Below are positions 43,287-52,946 of a DNA stretch of 64,000 nt, piece after piece. The translations under genes were made by a program, and so were the position numbers. The DNA is taken from positions 496,001 through 560,000 of the forward strand of contig NZ_JALKAN010000002.1 of assembly GCF_023015965.1 (NCBI RefSeq). The letters are read 5' to 3'. The notes under the pieces are model-generated. The model did no database searches and was not told where the DNA came from. It was given only the letters and a program-made list of their open reading frames with translations. How positions within the stretch are numbered: position 1 is the first letter of the stretch; every line of letters starts with the position of its first letter. The DNA comes from Allomuricauda sp. F6463D (lineage in GTDB: Bacteria > Bacteroidota > Bacteroidia > Flavobacteriales > Flavobacteriaceae).

Positions 43287-44423
43287 TTAATGATCTTCTT
43301 CTACCGCCATACCAAAATATAATGCGGACAACATGGTAAAAATATATGCCTGTAATGCGGCCACCAGCAATTCCAATAATGCAAGTGCAAAAGCCAACAA
43401 AAAGGACAATGGACTTCCTATCCAGTTCTTAAATATGAACATAAGTCCTATAATACTCATTAAAACTACGTGACCCGCAGTAATGTTGGCATACAAACGA
43501 ATCATCAACGAAAATGGTTTAATGAACGTTCCCAACAATTCAATGGGCGCTAAAATAATTTTCATAGGAACTGGTACACCGGGCATCCAAAAGATATGCT
43601 TCCAGTAATTCTTGTTTCCTGTAAAGGTTGTAATTAGGTAAGTAATCATTGCCAATGCAAAAGTAACAGCAATGTTATTGGTTACGTTGACCCCAAGTGG
43701 CGTTAATCCCAATAGGTTTATAATCCACACAAAAAAGAAAACGGTAAGCAAATAGCTCATATATTTCTTGTATTTGTGCTCGCCAATATTGGGTATGGCA
43801 ATCTCGTCCCGAACGAAAAGCACCAATGGCTCTAAAAATCTTCCCACACCTCTCGGCATCGTGCTTTTTTGATACCTTTTAGCCATGGAACGGAACACCA
43901 AAAACATTAAAAGCGATACGGCTATAATAAAAACAACGTTTTTGGTAATGGAAAAATCCAAAGGTTTTTCGTTCGATGGATGAGCATCCTCGACAACCAG
44001 GTTCTCGCCAAAAGCATCTTCAGTATGCGTTTCTTTAGCGTGGTCAACGTCATAATTGATGGTTCCGTTAGAATCTGTTTTGTAAATTTTATTATGGTAC
44101 AAAGTGTAGTAAACACCGTCAACTTCTGCAACGCCTTCTCCATGCTTTAATTTAGAAGAGGAAAAAACCTTAAGTCCGTTATCCCATAATATTACTGGAA
44201 GAGGAAACCCTATATATTTGTGATTCCCATCTTCTGTTGTATAAGAATATAGATTAAAATCATGCGAATCCAGAAGGTGGTGATCTATATATTCCTTAAT
44301 CTGGGTCTTTAAATCGTGTGCGCCCGCTTCAACATCTTCTCCCTCATGGTTTTGGGCCGATAAAACTCCCGCAATCAAAAAAATTACGGCTACTAATTTT
44401 TTACTAAAAAAAGAATTTCGCAT
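43287..44423 (-). CDS. atpB: ATP synthase a subunit with long N-terminal extension
   Basis: From the ATG at 44423 the protein is about 378 residues: signal peptide (KLVAVIFLIAGVLSAQ), a periplasmic extension of about 150 residues, then the membrane part with the essential Arg in PFSLMIRLYANITAGH. The extension is usual in Bacteroidota. An ATG at 44477 would add 18 residues and would place the -7 box inside the gene, so I prefer 44423. It starts the atpBEFHAG operon. Confidence 0.95.
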   Translation of the reverse strand: MRNSFFSKKLVAVIFLIAGVLSAQNHEGEDVEAGAHDLKTQIKEYIDHHLLDSHDFNLYSYTTEDGNHKYIGFPLPVILWDNGLKVFSSSKLKHGEGVAEVDGVYYTLYHNKIYKTDSNGTINYDVDHAKETHTEDAFGENLVVEDAHPSNEKPLDFSITKNVVFIIAVSLLMFLVFRSMAKRYQKSTMPRGVGRFLEPLVLFVRDEIAIPNIGEHKYKKYMSYLLTVFFFVWIINLLGLTPLGVNVTNNIAVTFALAMITYLITTFTGNKNYWKHIFWMPGVPVPMKIILAPIELLGTFIKPFSLMIRLYANITAGHVVLMSIIGLMFIFKNWIGSPLSFLLAFALALLELLVAALQAYIFTMLSALYFGMAVEEDH

Positions 44424-44455
44424 ATGATCCAAATATGGGTCCTCAAAAATTGGTG

Positions 44456-44463
44456 CAAAAATA
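44456..44463 (-). promoter_or_regulatory. -7 promoter box of atpBEFHAG
   Basis: TATTTTTG on the minus strand fits TAnnTTTG and lies 32 bases before the atpB ATG at 44423. A separate promoter here would let atp structural genes be expressed above the upstream accessory genes. Confidence 0.5.
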
Positions 44464-44538
44464 CATCCCCCATTCAAAAGAAAAAAGCTTTTTTCAGTAT
44501 TATTTTTCCCTTTGCTTTTTTTTAATGGTTTTGGCTAT

Positions 44539-44931
44539 TTAGCTCTCATTATTAAGCAATTTCACCAAAAAGAATGTTTCTAGGATAAGTGCAAATCCGT
44601 AGGGAACAAAAAATGCAAGAAACTCTAAACGCTCCAATGCTCCATCTTCATTATATCCTCGATATAGAAAAATGAAGAAAAGTGTAAATTTTAATAAGCT
44701 CCCGCCCAAAAAAAAGAATCCGAGCAAATCCCTGTATTTATTTCTGAAAATATAAATGGTAAAAAAAACGATCAAGGCCATAATAACATTGAGCGTATAA
44801 CTCTTTGTCAATTGAAGGGAAGAAAGATCGTGCCCATTGTTTTCTAAAAACCTTGTTTGGAGAAAGTATAGAAGAATCAATCCCACAAAAAGGAAAGAAG
44901 TAAAAAGAACCGGAAAAAACCTGATTTTCAA
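44539..44931 (-). CDS. DUF6168 family membrane protein
   Basis: The 130-residue protein has four membrane segments (about residues 7-25, 43-62, 70-90, 105-125). It sits between an AtpZ-like gene and atpB, where other bacteria carry AtpI, so it may help assemble the c ring. That role is inferred from position. It overlaps the AtpZ-like gene by 4 bases. Confidence 0.8.
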   Translation of the reverse strand: MKIRFFPVLFTSFLFVGLILLYFLQTRFLENNGHDLSSLQLTKSYTLNVIMALIVFFTIYIFRNKYRDLLGFFFLGGSLLKFTLFFIFLYRGYNEDGALERLEFLAFFVPYGFALILETFFLVKLLNNES

Positions 44932-45158
44932 TCGTTGATCTTTTTTAATTGTTGAATCACCAAATATATGGAAATAGCAACGGCTAAAATTGTACAGATC
45001 GGTAAGAACACCTTATTGGTGTCAAAATGGGTGTCGAGCCATTTTCCACCCCACACTCCTAAATAAATAACAATGCCCATTTGAATGGCGGAACCAGACA
45101 AACGGGCGGCTGTATTAATCGTCTTTTTATATTTTTTACGAGGCTTTTGCTGGCTCAT
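44928..45158 (-). CDS. AtpZ/AtpI-family protein
   Basis: The 76-residue protein has two membrane helices (about residues 18-36 and 46-66) and the motif SGSAIQMGIVIYLGVWGGKW. It belongs to the small proteins encoded next to F-type ATPases, with proposed roles in c-ring assembly or Mg/Ca supply. It overlaps the bactofilin gene by 23 bases. Confidence 0.85.
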   Translation of the reverse strand: MSQQKPRKKYKKTINTAARLSGSAIQMGIVIYLGVWGGKWLDTHFDTNKVFLPICTILAVAISIYLVIQQLKKIND

Positions 45159-45555
45159 TTTTCTTTGTAGACGGCATTTTTGGCGCAGATGTTACTCCTT
45201 TGCCCATGGTACAGGCAGCATTAAAGGTAGCTCCGGGTTCTACTGCCAACTTAGCCACGCTCACGGTGCCCTCTATAGTGGCTGAAGATTTAAGAGAAAG
45301 CAAATCCTTTACCATAAGTTCTCCATTAAACCTGCCCTCGATATCAGCATTTACGCATTCCACTTTTCCATTGATATAGCCATCTTTTCCAATGACTACT
45401 TTACCGGATGTGGTTACATTTCCCTCCAATTTACCATCTATTCTAAAATCGGCTTCGGAGGTAATATCACCCTTTATCTTTGTGTTCTTTTCTATTCTAT
45501 TTGGTTGTCCGCCAAATTCATTCATGGGTCGGGGTTTTTTGTTGTCAGAAAACAT
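45136..45555 (-). CDS. Bactofilin (polymer-forming cytoskeletal protein)
   Basis: The 139-residue protein has a central right-handed beta-helix of repeated six-residue rungs (TKIKGDITSEADFRIDGKLE, GNVTTSGKVVIGKDGYINGK) flanked by short polar ends. Bactofilins polymerise without nucleotide and place envelope proteins. It lies 20 bases after the SprE-like gene and overlaps the AtpZ-like gene, linking motility and ATP synthase genes in one minus-strand run. Confidence 0.92.
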   Translation of the reverse strand: MFSDNKKPRPMNEFGGQPNRIEKNTKIKGDITSEADFRIDGKLEGNVTTSGKVVIGKDGYINGKVECVNADIEGRFNGELMVKDLLSLKSSATIEGTVSVAKLAVEPGATFNAACTMGKGVTSAPKMPSTKKNEPAKAS

Positions 45556-45575
45556 GGTGTTCTAGGATTTTGGGG

Positions 45576-48107
45576 TTAAAATTGTGCTTTGTATGATTCT
45601 ATGTTCTTATGTACCTGTATTATTTTGTAATTGTCTGATAAAATTACAAAATTCTCATCTTTAATAAGGTAGTCCCTGTTGTTTTTTATAAGCTCCGCAA
45701 AGCCAAGGGCAAAGTCTTTGGAACGGAAACCGTGGACCACAATAAACTCGTCTTCTAAATTATAGATGTCTTTAGATACAATATTGCCATATCGCAGTTC
45801 TTCGATCACATCTTCCAAACGCTGTTTTAGTTTTACGGCTTTTTCATCATTTTTGATTTTAAAATGAAAAACCACTTTCCAATTTCCAGCTCCTGTCGAA
45901 CCTGTTTCCGGTGAGAATTCCTTATTCTCCAATTTGGGAAGCTGTTCTTCTACCATTTGTTCTGCTTTCTTGCCTTCGGGATTGTTAGGGTAGGTAAGCG
46001 CCACATAGTTGAGCGCTTCCTTAAAGGGTTCAAATCCCTGCAGGCGGCCGATTGCATTGGCCTTCAACATTTCAAACTTGGGTACGATGGGGTCGCCGGT
46101 AAATTTGTTGATATAGTCCTCAGATTGGGTTATTACTCTCAAAAAATGTTGTTGTCGGTATTCTTTGAACAAGGCTGCGTATCTGGCATCGGGGCTATCG
46201 GTATTACCATCGAGAACGGCCTGAGGGTTCAGCAAAATTTCGGCATATCGAGTATTCGCATGGTTTGTAACAATGTCTTGTTTCATGCTACTGGCCAAGG
46301 GACTCCCCGTTTCCTCATAAATTTTGTAGAGGTTATATTTTGAAGGTAAAATCAATCGTTCTTCTGGGTTCGAAGATAGTACCCGTTCCAATTTCGCTGC
46401 CGCCAATAAATTGTCCTTGAATTTTTCTTTATAAATCAGCCCCAACTGATAATTGGCAAAGTTGCGTTCGTTTTTTAAGCTATCTATTTCAGTAATTCTG
46501 GTAGGTACTTGTTCCAGATAATAGTCCGCAGAATACTTTTGATCCTCGGTCACGCTTTCCTCTGCACTTACAATTTCCTCGCCCGTAGCTTCAGAAAAAG
46601 AGACATTGGCTTTATTGCTCCAGCGCCAATCATCTTCTAATGTTCTATTGCCCCAACGGGTTTTAAAATCATTTCTGCCATAGCCCAAACTTGTGATGTT
46701 ATAAAAATAAAACTTTCCTTGGTTCTCTTTTCCGCCGCTACTATTGGCAAAAGTGGCAAAGCCAGCTGTGGTTCGTTCCAGTTCTTTTTCTGCAGCGGCT
46801 GCTTCCTTTCGCTTCAATTCCGCAATATGCTCCTCGAAATACTCCCTTCGTTCCTCTAGAGGCATTTGGTACAATGTAATCACGCTATCGGCATGGTGTA
46901 CAATATCCTCGTATTTGATAACGTCCTCAAGATTGTCCAACTTCTTTTTAATATCACGGTGCTTTCTTGTGTTTTCGTTGAGATTGGTCAAGGTACTGTC
47001 ATAATATGCCCCCGCTATTCTGTATTCATCTTCATCAAAAAAATGATCGGCCAAGCTTTGGTAGTTAAGTGCGTTCAATTTACGTTCTCCCAAAGTTGCC
47101 TGCAATGACTTATTGTAGTAGACCAATGCTAAACTATCGGATTCGTAAGCCATATGAAATTGGGCCACTTGCCGATAAATTTTATCCAAAAATGGCCGGT
47201 TCTCTCTATTTTCTTCCAAATCGGTGAGGTATTCCAACATTTCTTCCCGGTTGGCTTCGGTAAGTTCGGTGTTCTGGGTTTTTTTCAGATGTGCGTTGAT
47301 CATATACACCCTTGGCGATTTACGGTTAAGGGCTATTACCTTTTCATAGGCAATATTGGCACTATCCTTATGCCCCAATTGATCATACAACTGTCCGATT
47401 ATAAAAAGATATCTTCCTTTTTCGGGGTTTTTTTTGGTATAAGCGTGGGAAATTTTCAGTTTTTGTATAGCTGTATCGGGTGCATTCAGGTTAATGTAAC
47501 ATTGCGCTAAAACGGCATTGGCATCTGCATATTCCTGATCTTTCAGCTTTTCATATTTGAACAAACGCTTCAAGTTTTTAATGGCCACTTCGGGATTGTC
47601 CAATCGCATGTTGGTTTTTTCACGCCAAATGGTAGCTTCGTTCAACTTGTCGCTCTCTACATATTTTCTTAGGATATAGTTGAAAGATTCCAAAGCGGGT
47701 ATATAGCGCTGATCAAAATAACGAGATTTTCCTAGCAATAGGAACCCTTCATCTGTTTGAGGATTGCGCTCCTCATCTTTGATGTCCATACTGTGCTTTT
47801 GAATGGCTTTCGTGGCCTTTTCTTCTGCAATGATGAAATTGGGATTGTTGTCCTCGGAATCCAATTTTATCTCATCGGTGACCTTGAGTCGCTCCACGGG
47901 CAGTATTTCCCAATAATCGTCACGATAGTTGGCATTGATCTCTTCCAAACCTTTTTGAAATGCGAGATTACCATTGTACAAGGTGTTGTACTTGGTATTG
48001 AGTGCGTGCCAATTTCGGTTTATAAATTTATCCTTTTGGGTGGAACATGCATTAAATACAAGCCCTCCCAAAATTATGGCACCTAAAAATGTGTGTTGAA
48101 GCTTCAA
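45576..48107 (-). CDS. sprE: SprE/PorW-like TPR lipoprotein (type IX secretion, gliding)
   Basis: The 843-residue protein has a signal peptide and lipobox (GGLVFNACST). Many TPR helices follow (GFLLLGKSRYFDQRYIPALE, ANAVLAQCYINLNAPDTAIQ, FIIGQLYDQLGHKDSANIAY). Length, lipoprotein nature and TPR layout fit SprE of Flavobacterium johnsoniae and PorW of Porphyromonas gingivalis, which are needed for type IX secretion. Its neighbours, a bactofilin and atp genes, fit what I recall of flavobacterial gene order. The assignment is by features, not by search. Confidence 0.8.
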   Translation of the reverse strand: MKLQHTFLGAIILGGLVFNACSTQKDKFINRNWHALNTKYNTLYNGNLAFQKGLEEINANYRDDYWEILPVERLKVTDEIKLDSEDNNPNFIIAEEKATKAIQKHSMDIKDEERNPQTDEGFLLLGKSRYFDQRYIPALESFNYILRKYVESDKLNEATIWREKTNMRLDNPEVAIKNLKRLFKYEKLKDQEYADANAVLAQCYINLNAPDTAIQKLKISHAYTKKNPEKGRYLFIIGQLYDQLGHKDSANIAYEKVIALNRKSPRVYMINAHLKKTQNTELTEANREEMLEYLTDLEENRENRPFLDKIYRQVAQFHMAYESDSLALVYYNKSLQATLGERKLNALNYQSLADHFFDEDEYRIAGAYYDSTLTNLNENTRKHRDIKKKLDNLEDVIKYEDIVHHADSVITLYQMPLEERREYFEEHIAELKRKEAAAAEKELERTTAGFATFANSSGGKENQGKFYFYNITSLGYGRNDFKTRWGNRTLEDDWRWSNKANVSFSEATGEEIVSAEESVTEDQKYSADYYLEQVPTRITEIDSLKNERNFANYQLGLIYKEKFKDNLLAAAKLERVLSSNPEERLILPSKYNLYKIYEETGSPLASSMKQDIVTNHANTRYAEILLNPQAVLDGNTDSPDARYAALFKEYRQQHFLRVITQSEDYINKFTGDPIVPKFEMLKANAIGRLQGFEPFKEALNYVALTYPNNPEGKKAEQMVEEQLPKLENKEFSPETGSTGAGNWKVVFHFKIKNDEKAVKLKQRLEDVIEELRYGNIVSKDIYNLEDEFIVVHGFRSKDFALGFAELIKNNRDYLIKDENFVILSDNYKIIQVHKNIESYKAQF

Positions 48108-48208
48108 AATTATCGATAATCTTGTGTAACCATAAACTCAAAAAAAAGCAGATTATTATAAGGCTTATCGATAAAATACAAGAATTTTTACGGATCAATT
48201 TTCAAATA

Positions 48209-48904
48209 TCAACCTGCAAAGAAAGCTTCCAGTTCTTTCATAGTCTCTGTTGATGTATGAAGGTCCTTCACAATTTCTCCTTTGTTAAGTACCACTATGC
48301 GTTCACAGACTTCTGTAACGTGAATCAAATCATGACTGGAAACCAAGACAGTAACCTCTTCTTTTGCTGCTAAATCCTTAATAATTCCTTTTAATCGGAT
48401 TTGGGTGGTCGGATCTAAATTGGCAAAGGGCTCGTCCAAAATCACCACTTCGGGGTTACCTATAAAACTGGCCACAATGCCCACCTTCTTTTGGTTTCCT
48501 TTGGAAAGATCTCGCAGGTATTTTTTTTGTCCCAATATCTCTCCATGAAAGAAATCATCAAATTGGGACAATAAACCATCTACATCTCCTTTGTTCCTAC
48601 CGCGCAGTTCTCCGATAAAGTAGAAGTATTCTTCCGCTGTTAGATAGCCTATCAAGAAGGACTCGTCAATAAAAGCGGAGGTAAAAGGTTTCCATGCTTC
48701 ACTCTGGTCTACTTGCACCCCATTGTTTATTATGTGTCCGGATGTAGGTTGTATCAAATCCAATAACAGACTGAAAAGGGTGGTTTTACCGGCCCCATTA
48801 TTCCCCACCAAACCAAAACTCTGTCCTTTCGGAATTTCCAAATGTTCTATGTTTAAAACGGTTTGCCCTGCGTAGGTTTTGGTTAAATTATGAACTGTAA
48901 TCAT
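48209..48904 (-). CDS. ABC transporter ATP-binding protein
   Basis: The 231-residue protein has Walker A GNNGAGKTT, a signature motif LSKGNQKKV and Walker B VVILDEPFANLDP, followed by the switch His in SSHDLIH. It powers the DUF5687 permease encoded just upstream (21 bases). The substrate is unknown. The odd signature (SKGNQ) is common in ABC-2-type exporters. Confidence 0.93.
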   Translation of the reverse strand: MITVHNLTKTYAGQTVLNIEHLEIPKGQSFGLVGNNGAGKTTLFSLLLDLIQPTSGHIINNGVQVDQSEAWKPFTSAFIDESFLIGYLTAEEYFYFIGELRGRNKGDVDGLLSQFDDFFHGEILGQKKYLRDLSKGNQKKVGIVASFIGNPEVVILDEPFANLDPTTQIRLKGIIKDLAAKEEVTVLVSSHDLIHVTEVCERIVVLNKGEIVKDLHTSTETMKELEAFFAG

Positions 48905-48925
48905 GTATTTTATGTTAATGGTTGA

Positions 48926-50395
48926 TTATTTCTGTTTGTATGCTAGTAATGTTTTGTACTTCTCTTTTTTATAGATGCCCTCGATCATGGTAAACACCCT
49001 TTCCTTGAAAATAAATCCTAGCAATCCAAAAACAGCTACAAAAATGTACCCGGCAACGGGGCCAATCAAAAAATGACCGACGGCATAAATTATAATGGGC
49101 AATACCAATTTGGGCAAAGTGAGCAAAAGTGTTTTGGCGTTAAAGGCTTGTTTGTCGCCAAACGCCTTTTTATTGGAGGTAAGCTCAATTGGGGTTTTCA
49201 CATACGCTCCTCCCCAAAGCACCAAATAACTATTAATGCCAATATTGTAAATTCCACCAACCAATACAGCTGCATAGGCCTCCCATCCAAAATAGAGGTA
49301 AAAAGTGGCCAAAATGGTAGAAATAATGGTAGCAATGATCACCAAATACCATTTGGATGACAAATATTCCCGGTATTTAATGTTCTGGCTCATCATGAGC
49401 GGATAGTAGCTACTGTCCCAACTGGGCACATACTGTCCAAAACTGAACATGAATCCTCCTGTAACAAAGATTCCTGCAAATATTTTCCAAAATGGGCCGT
49501 CGTACACCTCTATAGCACTAGTAAAAAAAAGAAGCCCATAAAAAATAAAGAAAAAGCCCATAAGCACTGCAGTCCGTGATCTTTTATTTCGTTTGATGAG
49601 TTTGATATCGTTCTTTAAAAAGGTTCCAAGGTTACCAAAGCGATCCAACCATTCCATATTCTCCATTTTGGCCTCGGTCTGTTTTTTCGCTAAGCCACCA
49701 TCGAGATACATATGTTTTTTAAAGTATGTGAAAGCACCGTAGTACAATCCTACCAATACCAGCCAAGGGATGGTGGCCGTCCAAGGAATATCGTAGAAAA
49801 AATCGAAAATGGGTTGTGTATACAGGGTGATATCGAACCACTGATAATATTGTGAAGCTCCGGCGAACAGAAACAAAACCACAAATACATAAAAAACTGA
49901 ATTCTTGTTGTTTACCATAACATTCAAAAAGTTGTTACAGTAAATAAGGGCCATAAAGGCCAAATGCCACCCAATTACTTGGATGGGCGAGTAACCCTGG
50001 GTGAGCAGTACAATGCTGAACGGTATAAAGAAAAATGCATGGGAAAGGTTAAAGAACGAGATTACAGTTTTACCTAAAGAAAAATTGACCACCTTGGTTT
50101 TATCAATAGGTAAATACAGCAAGGGTTTAATGTTGGTCACTGGCATTTTTTGCAGCATATACCTAAAAACAAGGTCGAAAGCCAGGTAATACACCATAAA
50201 CCTATTGACCACACGCAAAGGGTCGCCAATATCCATTTTTTCTATAATAAAATAGGCACCGACACCCATTCCCAAGAAAACTGCTATAAAATAAAGTGCT
50301 CCCAGGGCCATCAATATTTTAAACCAGATCTCTGTTTTAAAGCTGGCAGACCTGAAAAATGACTTCCATTGGAGTCCAATAAAATATTTGAGCAT
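48926..50395 (-). CDS. DUF5687 family ABC transporter permease
   Basis: The 489-residue protein has about 10-12 membrane segments and no soluble domain. It opens with the DUF5687 start LKYFIGLQWKSFFRSASFKT. Paired with the ATPase gene, it forms a two-component exporter of Bacteroidota type. The substrate is unknown. Confidence 0.85.
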   Translation of the reverse strand: MLKYFIGLQWKSFFRSASFKTEIWFKILMALGALYFIAVFLGMGVGAYFIIEKMDIGDPLRVVNRFMVYYLAFDLVFRYMLQKMPVTNIKPLLYLPIDKTKVVNFSLGKTVISFFNLSHAFFFIPFSIVLLTQGYSPIQVIGWHLAFMALIYCNNFLNVMVNNKNSVFYVFVVLFLFAGASQYYQWFDITLYTQPIFDFFYDIPWTATIPWLVLVGLYYGAFTYFKKHMYLDGGLAKKQTEAKMENMEWLDRFGNLGTFLKNDIKLIKRNKRSRTAVLMGFFFIFYGLLFFTSAIEVYDGPFWKIFAGIFVTGGFMFSFGQYVPSWDSSYYPLMMSQNIKYREYLSSKWYLVIIATIISTILATFYLYFGWEAYAAVLVGGIYNIGINSYLVLWGGAYVKTPIELTSNKKAFGDKQAFNAKTLLLTLPKLVLPIIIYAVGHFLIGPVAGYIFVAVFGLLGFIFKERVFTMIEGIYKKEKYKTLLAYKQK

Positions 50396-50489
50396 GGCTG
50401 GTTTTTTTTAGTAAGTATCTAATTTATTGGATTTGTTACATACAGGCACGCTTTTTCTTAAAATTGCTGTGCAAAAGATGTGTAATGCT

Positions 50490-50497
50490 TAATTTTG
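50490..50497 (+). promoter_or_regulatory. -7 promoter box for the flavin/2Fe-2S reductase
   Basis: TAATTTTG fits TAnnTTTG and lies 16 bases before the ATG at 50514. A TTG at 50464-50466 is 23 bases upstream, slightly wide for a -33 element. Confidence 0.45.
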
Positions 50498-50513
50498 TAT
50501 CAAAATTCTTTAC

Positions 50514-51560
50514 ATGAGCGATTTCCATGCTTTAACTATAGCTGCGGTGGATAAATTGACCCCAAATGCCGTAGCACTTACTTTTGACATTCCAGAAAAT
50601 CTTAAAGATGCCTTTTCCTTTAAGGCTGGGCAGTACATCACCATAAAACACCAACTGAACGGAAAGGAGCTACGTAGGGCCTATTCCATTTCTTCTCCTC
50701 CATCTTCCGGAAAACTAACCGTGGGTATTAAGAAAATGGAGGGCGGCACATTTTCAGTGTATGCCAACGAGAGTTTAAAGGCGGGAGACACTTTAGAGGT
50801 GATGCCTCCTGAAGGTCGTTTTGTCTTTGAGGCAACCACACCACAAAAAATTGCTGCATTTGCAGCTGGAAGTGGGATTACTCCGATAATGAGTATTGCC
50901 CAAAGTGTTTTGCAAAGCAATCCAGAAAGTACATTTGTATTGGTTTTTGGCAACCAGTCTCCTGAAGAAACCATGTATTTTAAGGAGATTCAGGCTATTA
51001 AAGAACAATATGGCGAACGCTTTTTTGTACAGTATGTGTACAGTAGATCCACCGTAGATGAAGCTTTGTTTGGTAGGATTGAAAGATCATCGGTAAATTT
51101 TGTCTTAAAAAATAAGTTCAAGGAAACGGAATTCGATGGATTCTATCTGTGTGGCCCTGCAGATATGATCCATCAGGTATCGGACACCCTAAAAGAGAAC
51201 GGTATTGGTGAAGATAAAATTCATTTCGAGCTTTTTACCAGCCAGGATACAGAAGACGAGCTTGCAGAAGAATTGGAGGGAAAAACCCAAGTTACCGTTA
51301 TCTTGGATGACGAGACCTTTACTTTTGTAATGGATAAAAAGGAAATAGTGCTCGATGCTGTTTTAAAACAGGACATTGACGCTCCCTATTCTTGCCAAGG
51401 TGGGGTTTGCAGTAGCTGTATTGCACGCCTTACCGAAGGAAAGGCCGAAATGGTAAAGAACCAGATTCTTACCGACGGGGAAATTGAAGAAGGTTTTATA
51501 CTGACGTGTCAATCACATCCACTCACACAAGAAATTACAGTGGATTACGATGATGTTTAG
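50514..51560 (+). CDS. FAD/NAD(P)H and 2Fe-2S reductase (PaaE-like)
   Basis: The 348-residue protein has an FAD domain (RRAYSISSPPSSGKL), an NAD(P) domain (AAGSGITPIMSIAQSVL, then FYLCGPADMIHQV) and a C-terminal plant-type ferredoxin with CQGGVCSSC and a fourth Cys in ILTCQSHP. It passes electrons from NAD(P)H to an oxygenase or other partner. No oxygenase gene is next to it. It resembles phenylacetyl-CoA epoxidase reductase PaaE and general ferredoxin-NADP reductases; the partner is unknown. Confidence 0.9.
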   Translation: MSDFHALTIAAVDKLTPNAVALTFDIPENLKDAFSFKAGQYITIKHQLNGKELRRAYSISSPPSSGKLTVGIKKMEGGTFSVYANESLKAGDTLEVMPPEGRFVFEATTPQKIAAFAAGSGITPIMSIAQSVLQSNPESTFVLVFGNQSPEETMYFKEIQAIKEQYGERFFVQYVYSRSTVDEALFGRIERSSVNFVLKNKFKETEFDGFYLCGPADMIHQVSDTLKENGIGEDKIHFELFTSQDTEDELAEELEGKTQVTVILDDETFTFVMDKKEIVLDAVLKQDIDAPYSCQGGVCSSCIARLTEGKAEMVKNQILTDGEIEEGFILTCQSHPLTQEITVDYDDV

Positions 51561-51572
51561 CTCGGGAACCAA

Positions 51573-52346
51573 CTAGGTCTGGGACAATAGTTTTTCCAGA
51601 GCCCTACTTGCGTGTTCATATCCAATGTTAAATGCTTTTTCGATACCCTTTTTGTCCAACACCGCTATTTTGCCCAATCCATGGGGTTCAATAACAAGGT
51701 CGCACTGGTGCAATTTTTCGTCGTTGGACGCATGGATCATCAAACTAGTGACCCTCCCTGTTAGCTGAAAAGAATTACGAAGGTCTTTCTTTTCTAATGG
51801 TACAGTTACGGATACGTTGCTTCCGATGATAAACTCGGTTTTATCATCCACATACTTCTTTGGGAAATTGTTCATGATTCCTCCGTCTGCATAAAGGATA
51901 CCATCTATATCCACCGGACTGAATACAGGGGGAAGCGCCGCTGAGGCCAATAAAGGTTTTATAAGCTCTCCCTTATTAAAAACAGTTTCCGTACCATTCA
52001 GTAAATCTGTAGCTACAATGTATAATGGCCTGCCCAAGCTTTCAAAAGAATTGGTCGGGAAAAAATTCTTGAAAATATTGGTGTACCGCTCCGTATCGAT
52101 AAAACCAGGTTTGTTAATGGTGAAAAAGCTATACTGGAACAAGGGGGTTTCCTTAAAAAAGGAAAGCATATCTTCTGCCGAATTTCCATTGGCGTAAAGT
52201 GCACCGACCAATGCTCCAATACTTGTTCCTGATATAATGTTGGCTTCAATGCTGTATTCTCTCATTGCTTTAATGAGTCCAATATGTGCCATTCCCCGTA
52301 TACCCCCACCGGAAAGAACAAGACCTATGGATTTATTTTCTAGCAT
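51573..52346 (-). CDS. Patatin-like phospholipase
   Basis: The 257-residue protein has the oxyanion loop GGGIRGMAHIG, the Ser nucleophile in GTSIGALVGAL (GxSxG) and the catalytic Asp in YADGGIMNNFP. It has no signal peptide, so it is cytoplasmic or membrane-associated from inside. It likely cleaves acyl chains from lipids. It is convergent with the reductase gene. Confidence 0.93.
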   Translation of the reverse strand: MLENKSIGLVLSGGGIRGMAHIGLIKAMREYSIEANIISGTSIGALVGALYANGNSAEDMLSFFKETPLFQYSFFTINKPGFIDTERYTNIFKNFFPTNSFESLGRPLYIVATDLLNGTETVFNKGELIKPLLASAALPPVFSPVDIDGILYADGGIMNNFPKKYVDDKTEFIIGSNVSVTVPLEKKDLRNSFQLTGRVTSLMIHASNDEKLHQCDLVIEPHGLGKIAVLDKKGIEKAFNIGYEHASRALEKLLSQT

Positions 52347-52595
52347 TTTCTGATTCTATTTTCACAAGAGCAAAAATAACCTATTGATACATTTCTTTTC
52401 TCATATTTTTGAATACTATCACCATTTTACGTACTTCATCACATTAGGTAATTCTCTCATTATCAAAACCAAGTAAATTCTTTATAGATGATTATAGTGA
52501 TTATCCTGATAAATTGTAATCTTTTATGTAGACTTGCGACGAAAGTATATAATGATATTTGTTGTATGTTTAAGTAAAACATTAAATTAGAAAAC

Positions 52596-52931
52596 ATGGC
52601 CAAATCATATTACGACCCAGCTGACTTGAGAAAGTTTGGTAAGATTACCGAGTGGAGCGAAGAACTGGGCAACAAGTTTTTTGACTATTATGGAAAAGTT
52701 TTTGAAGAGGGAGCATTGAGCGCCCGAGAAAAATCTTTGATTGCCTTGGCCGTAGCACATGTAGTTAAATGTCCATATTGTATTGATGCCTACACCAAAG
52801 ATGGACTACAACGTGGAATCACCAAAGAAGAAATGATGGAGGCCGTACACGCTGGAGCAGCTATAGAAAGCGGAGCTACCCTCGTACATGGTGTACAGAT
52901 GATGAACAAGTACGATAAACTTTCGATGTAA
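52596..52931 (+). CDS. Arsenosugar-associated peroxidase-like protein (CMD/AhpD fold)
   Basis: The 111-residue protein has the carboxymuconolactone decarboxylase/AhpD fold with the redox pair in HVVKCPYCIDAYTKDG. It opens with a tyrosine-rich start (MAKSYYDPADLRKFGKITEW) that fits the family encoded next to ArsS. The role in arsenosugar synthesis is assigned by gene neighbourhood; the arsS start is 15 bases after its stop. It probably acts as a small thiol reductant or peroxidase. Confidence 0.88.
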   Translation: MAKSYYDPADLRKFGKITEWSEELGNKFFDYYGKVFEEGALSAREKSLIALAVAHVVKCPYCIDAYTKDGLQRGITKEEMMEAVHAGAAIESGATLVHGVQMMNKYDKLSM

Positions 52932-52946
52932 CCCTATATTTGATTA

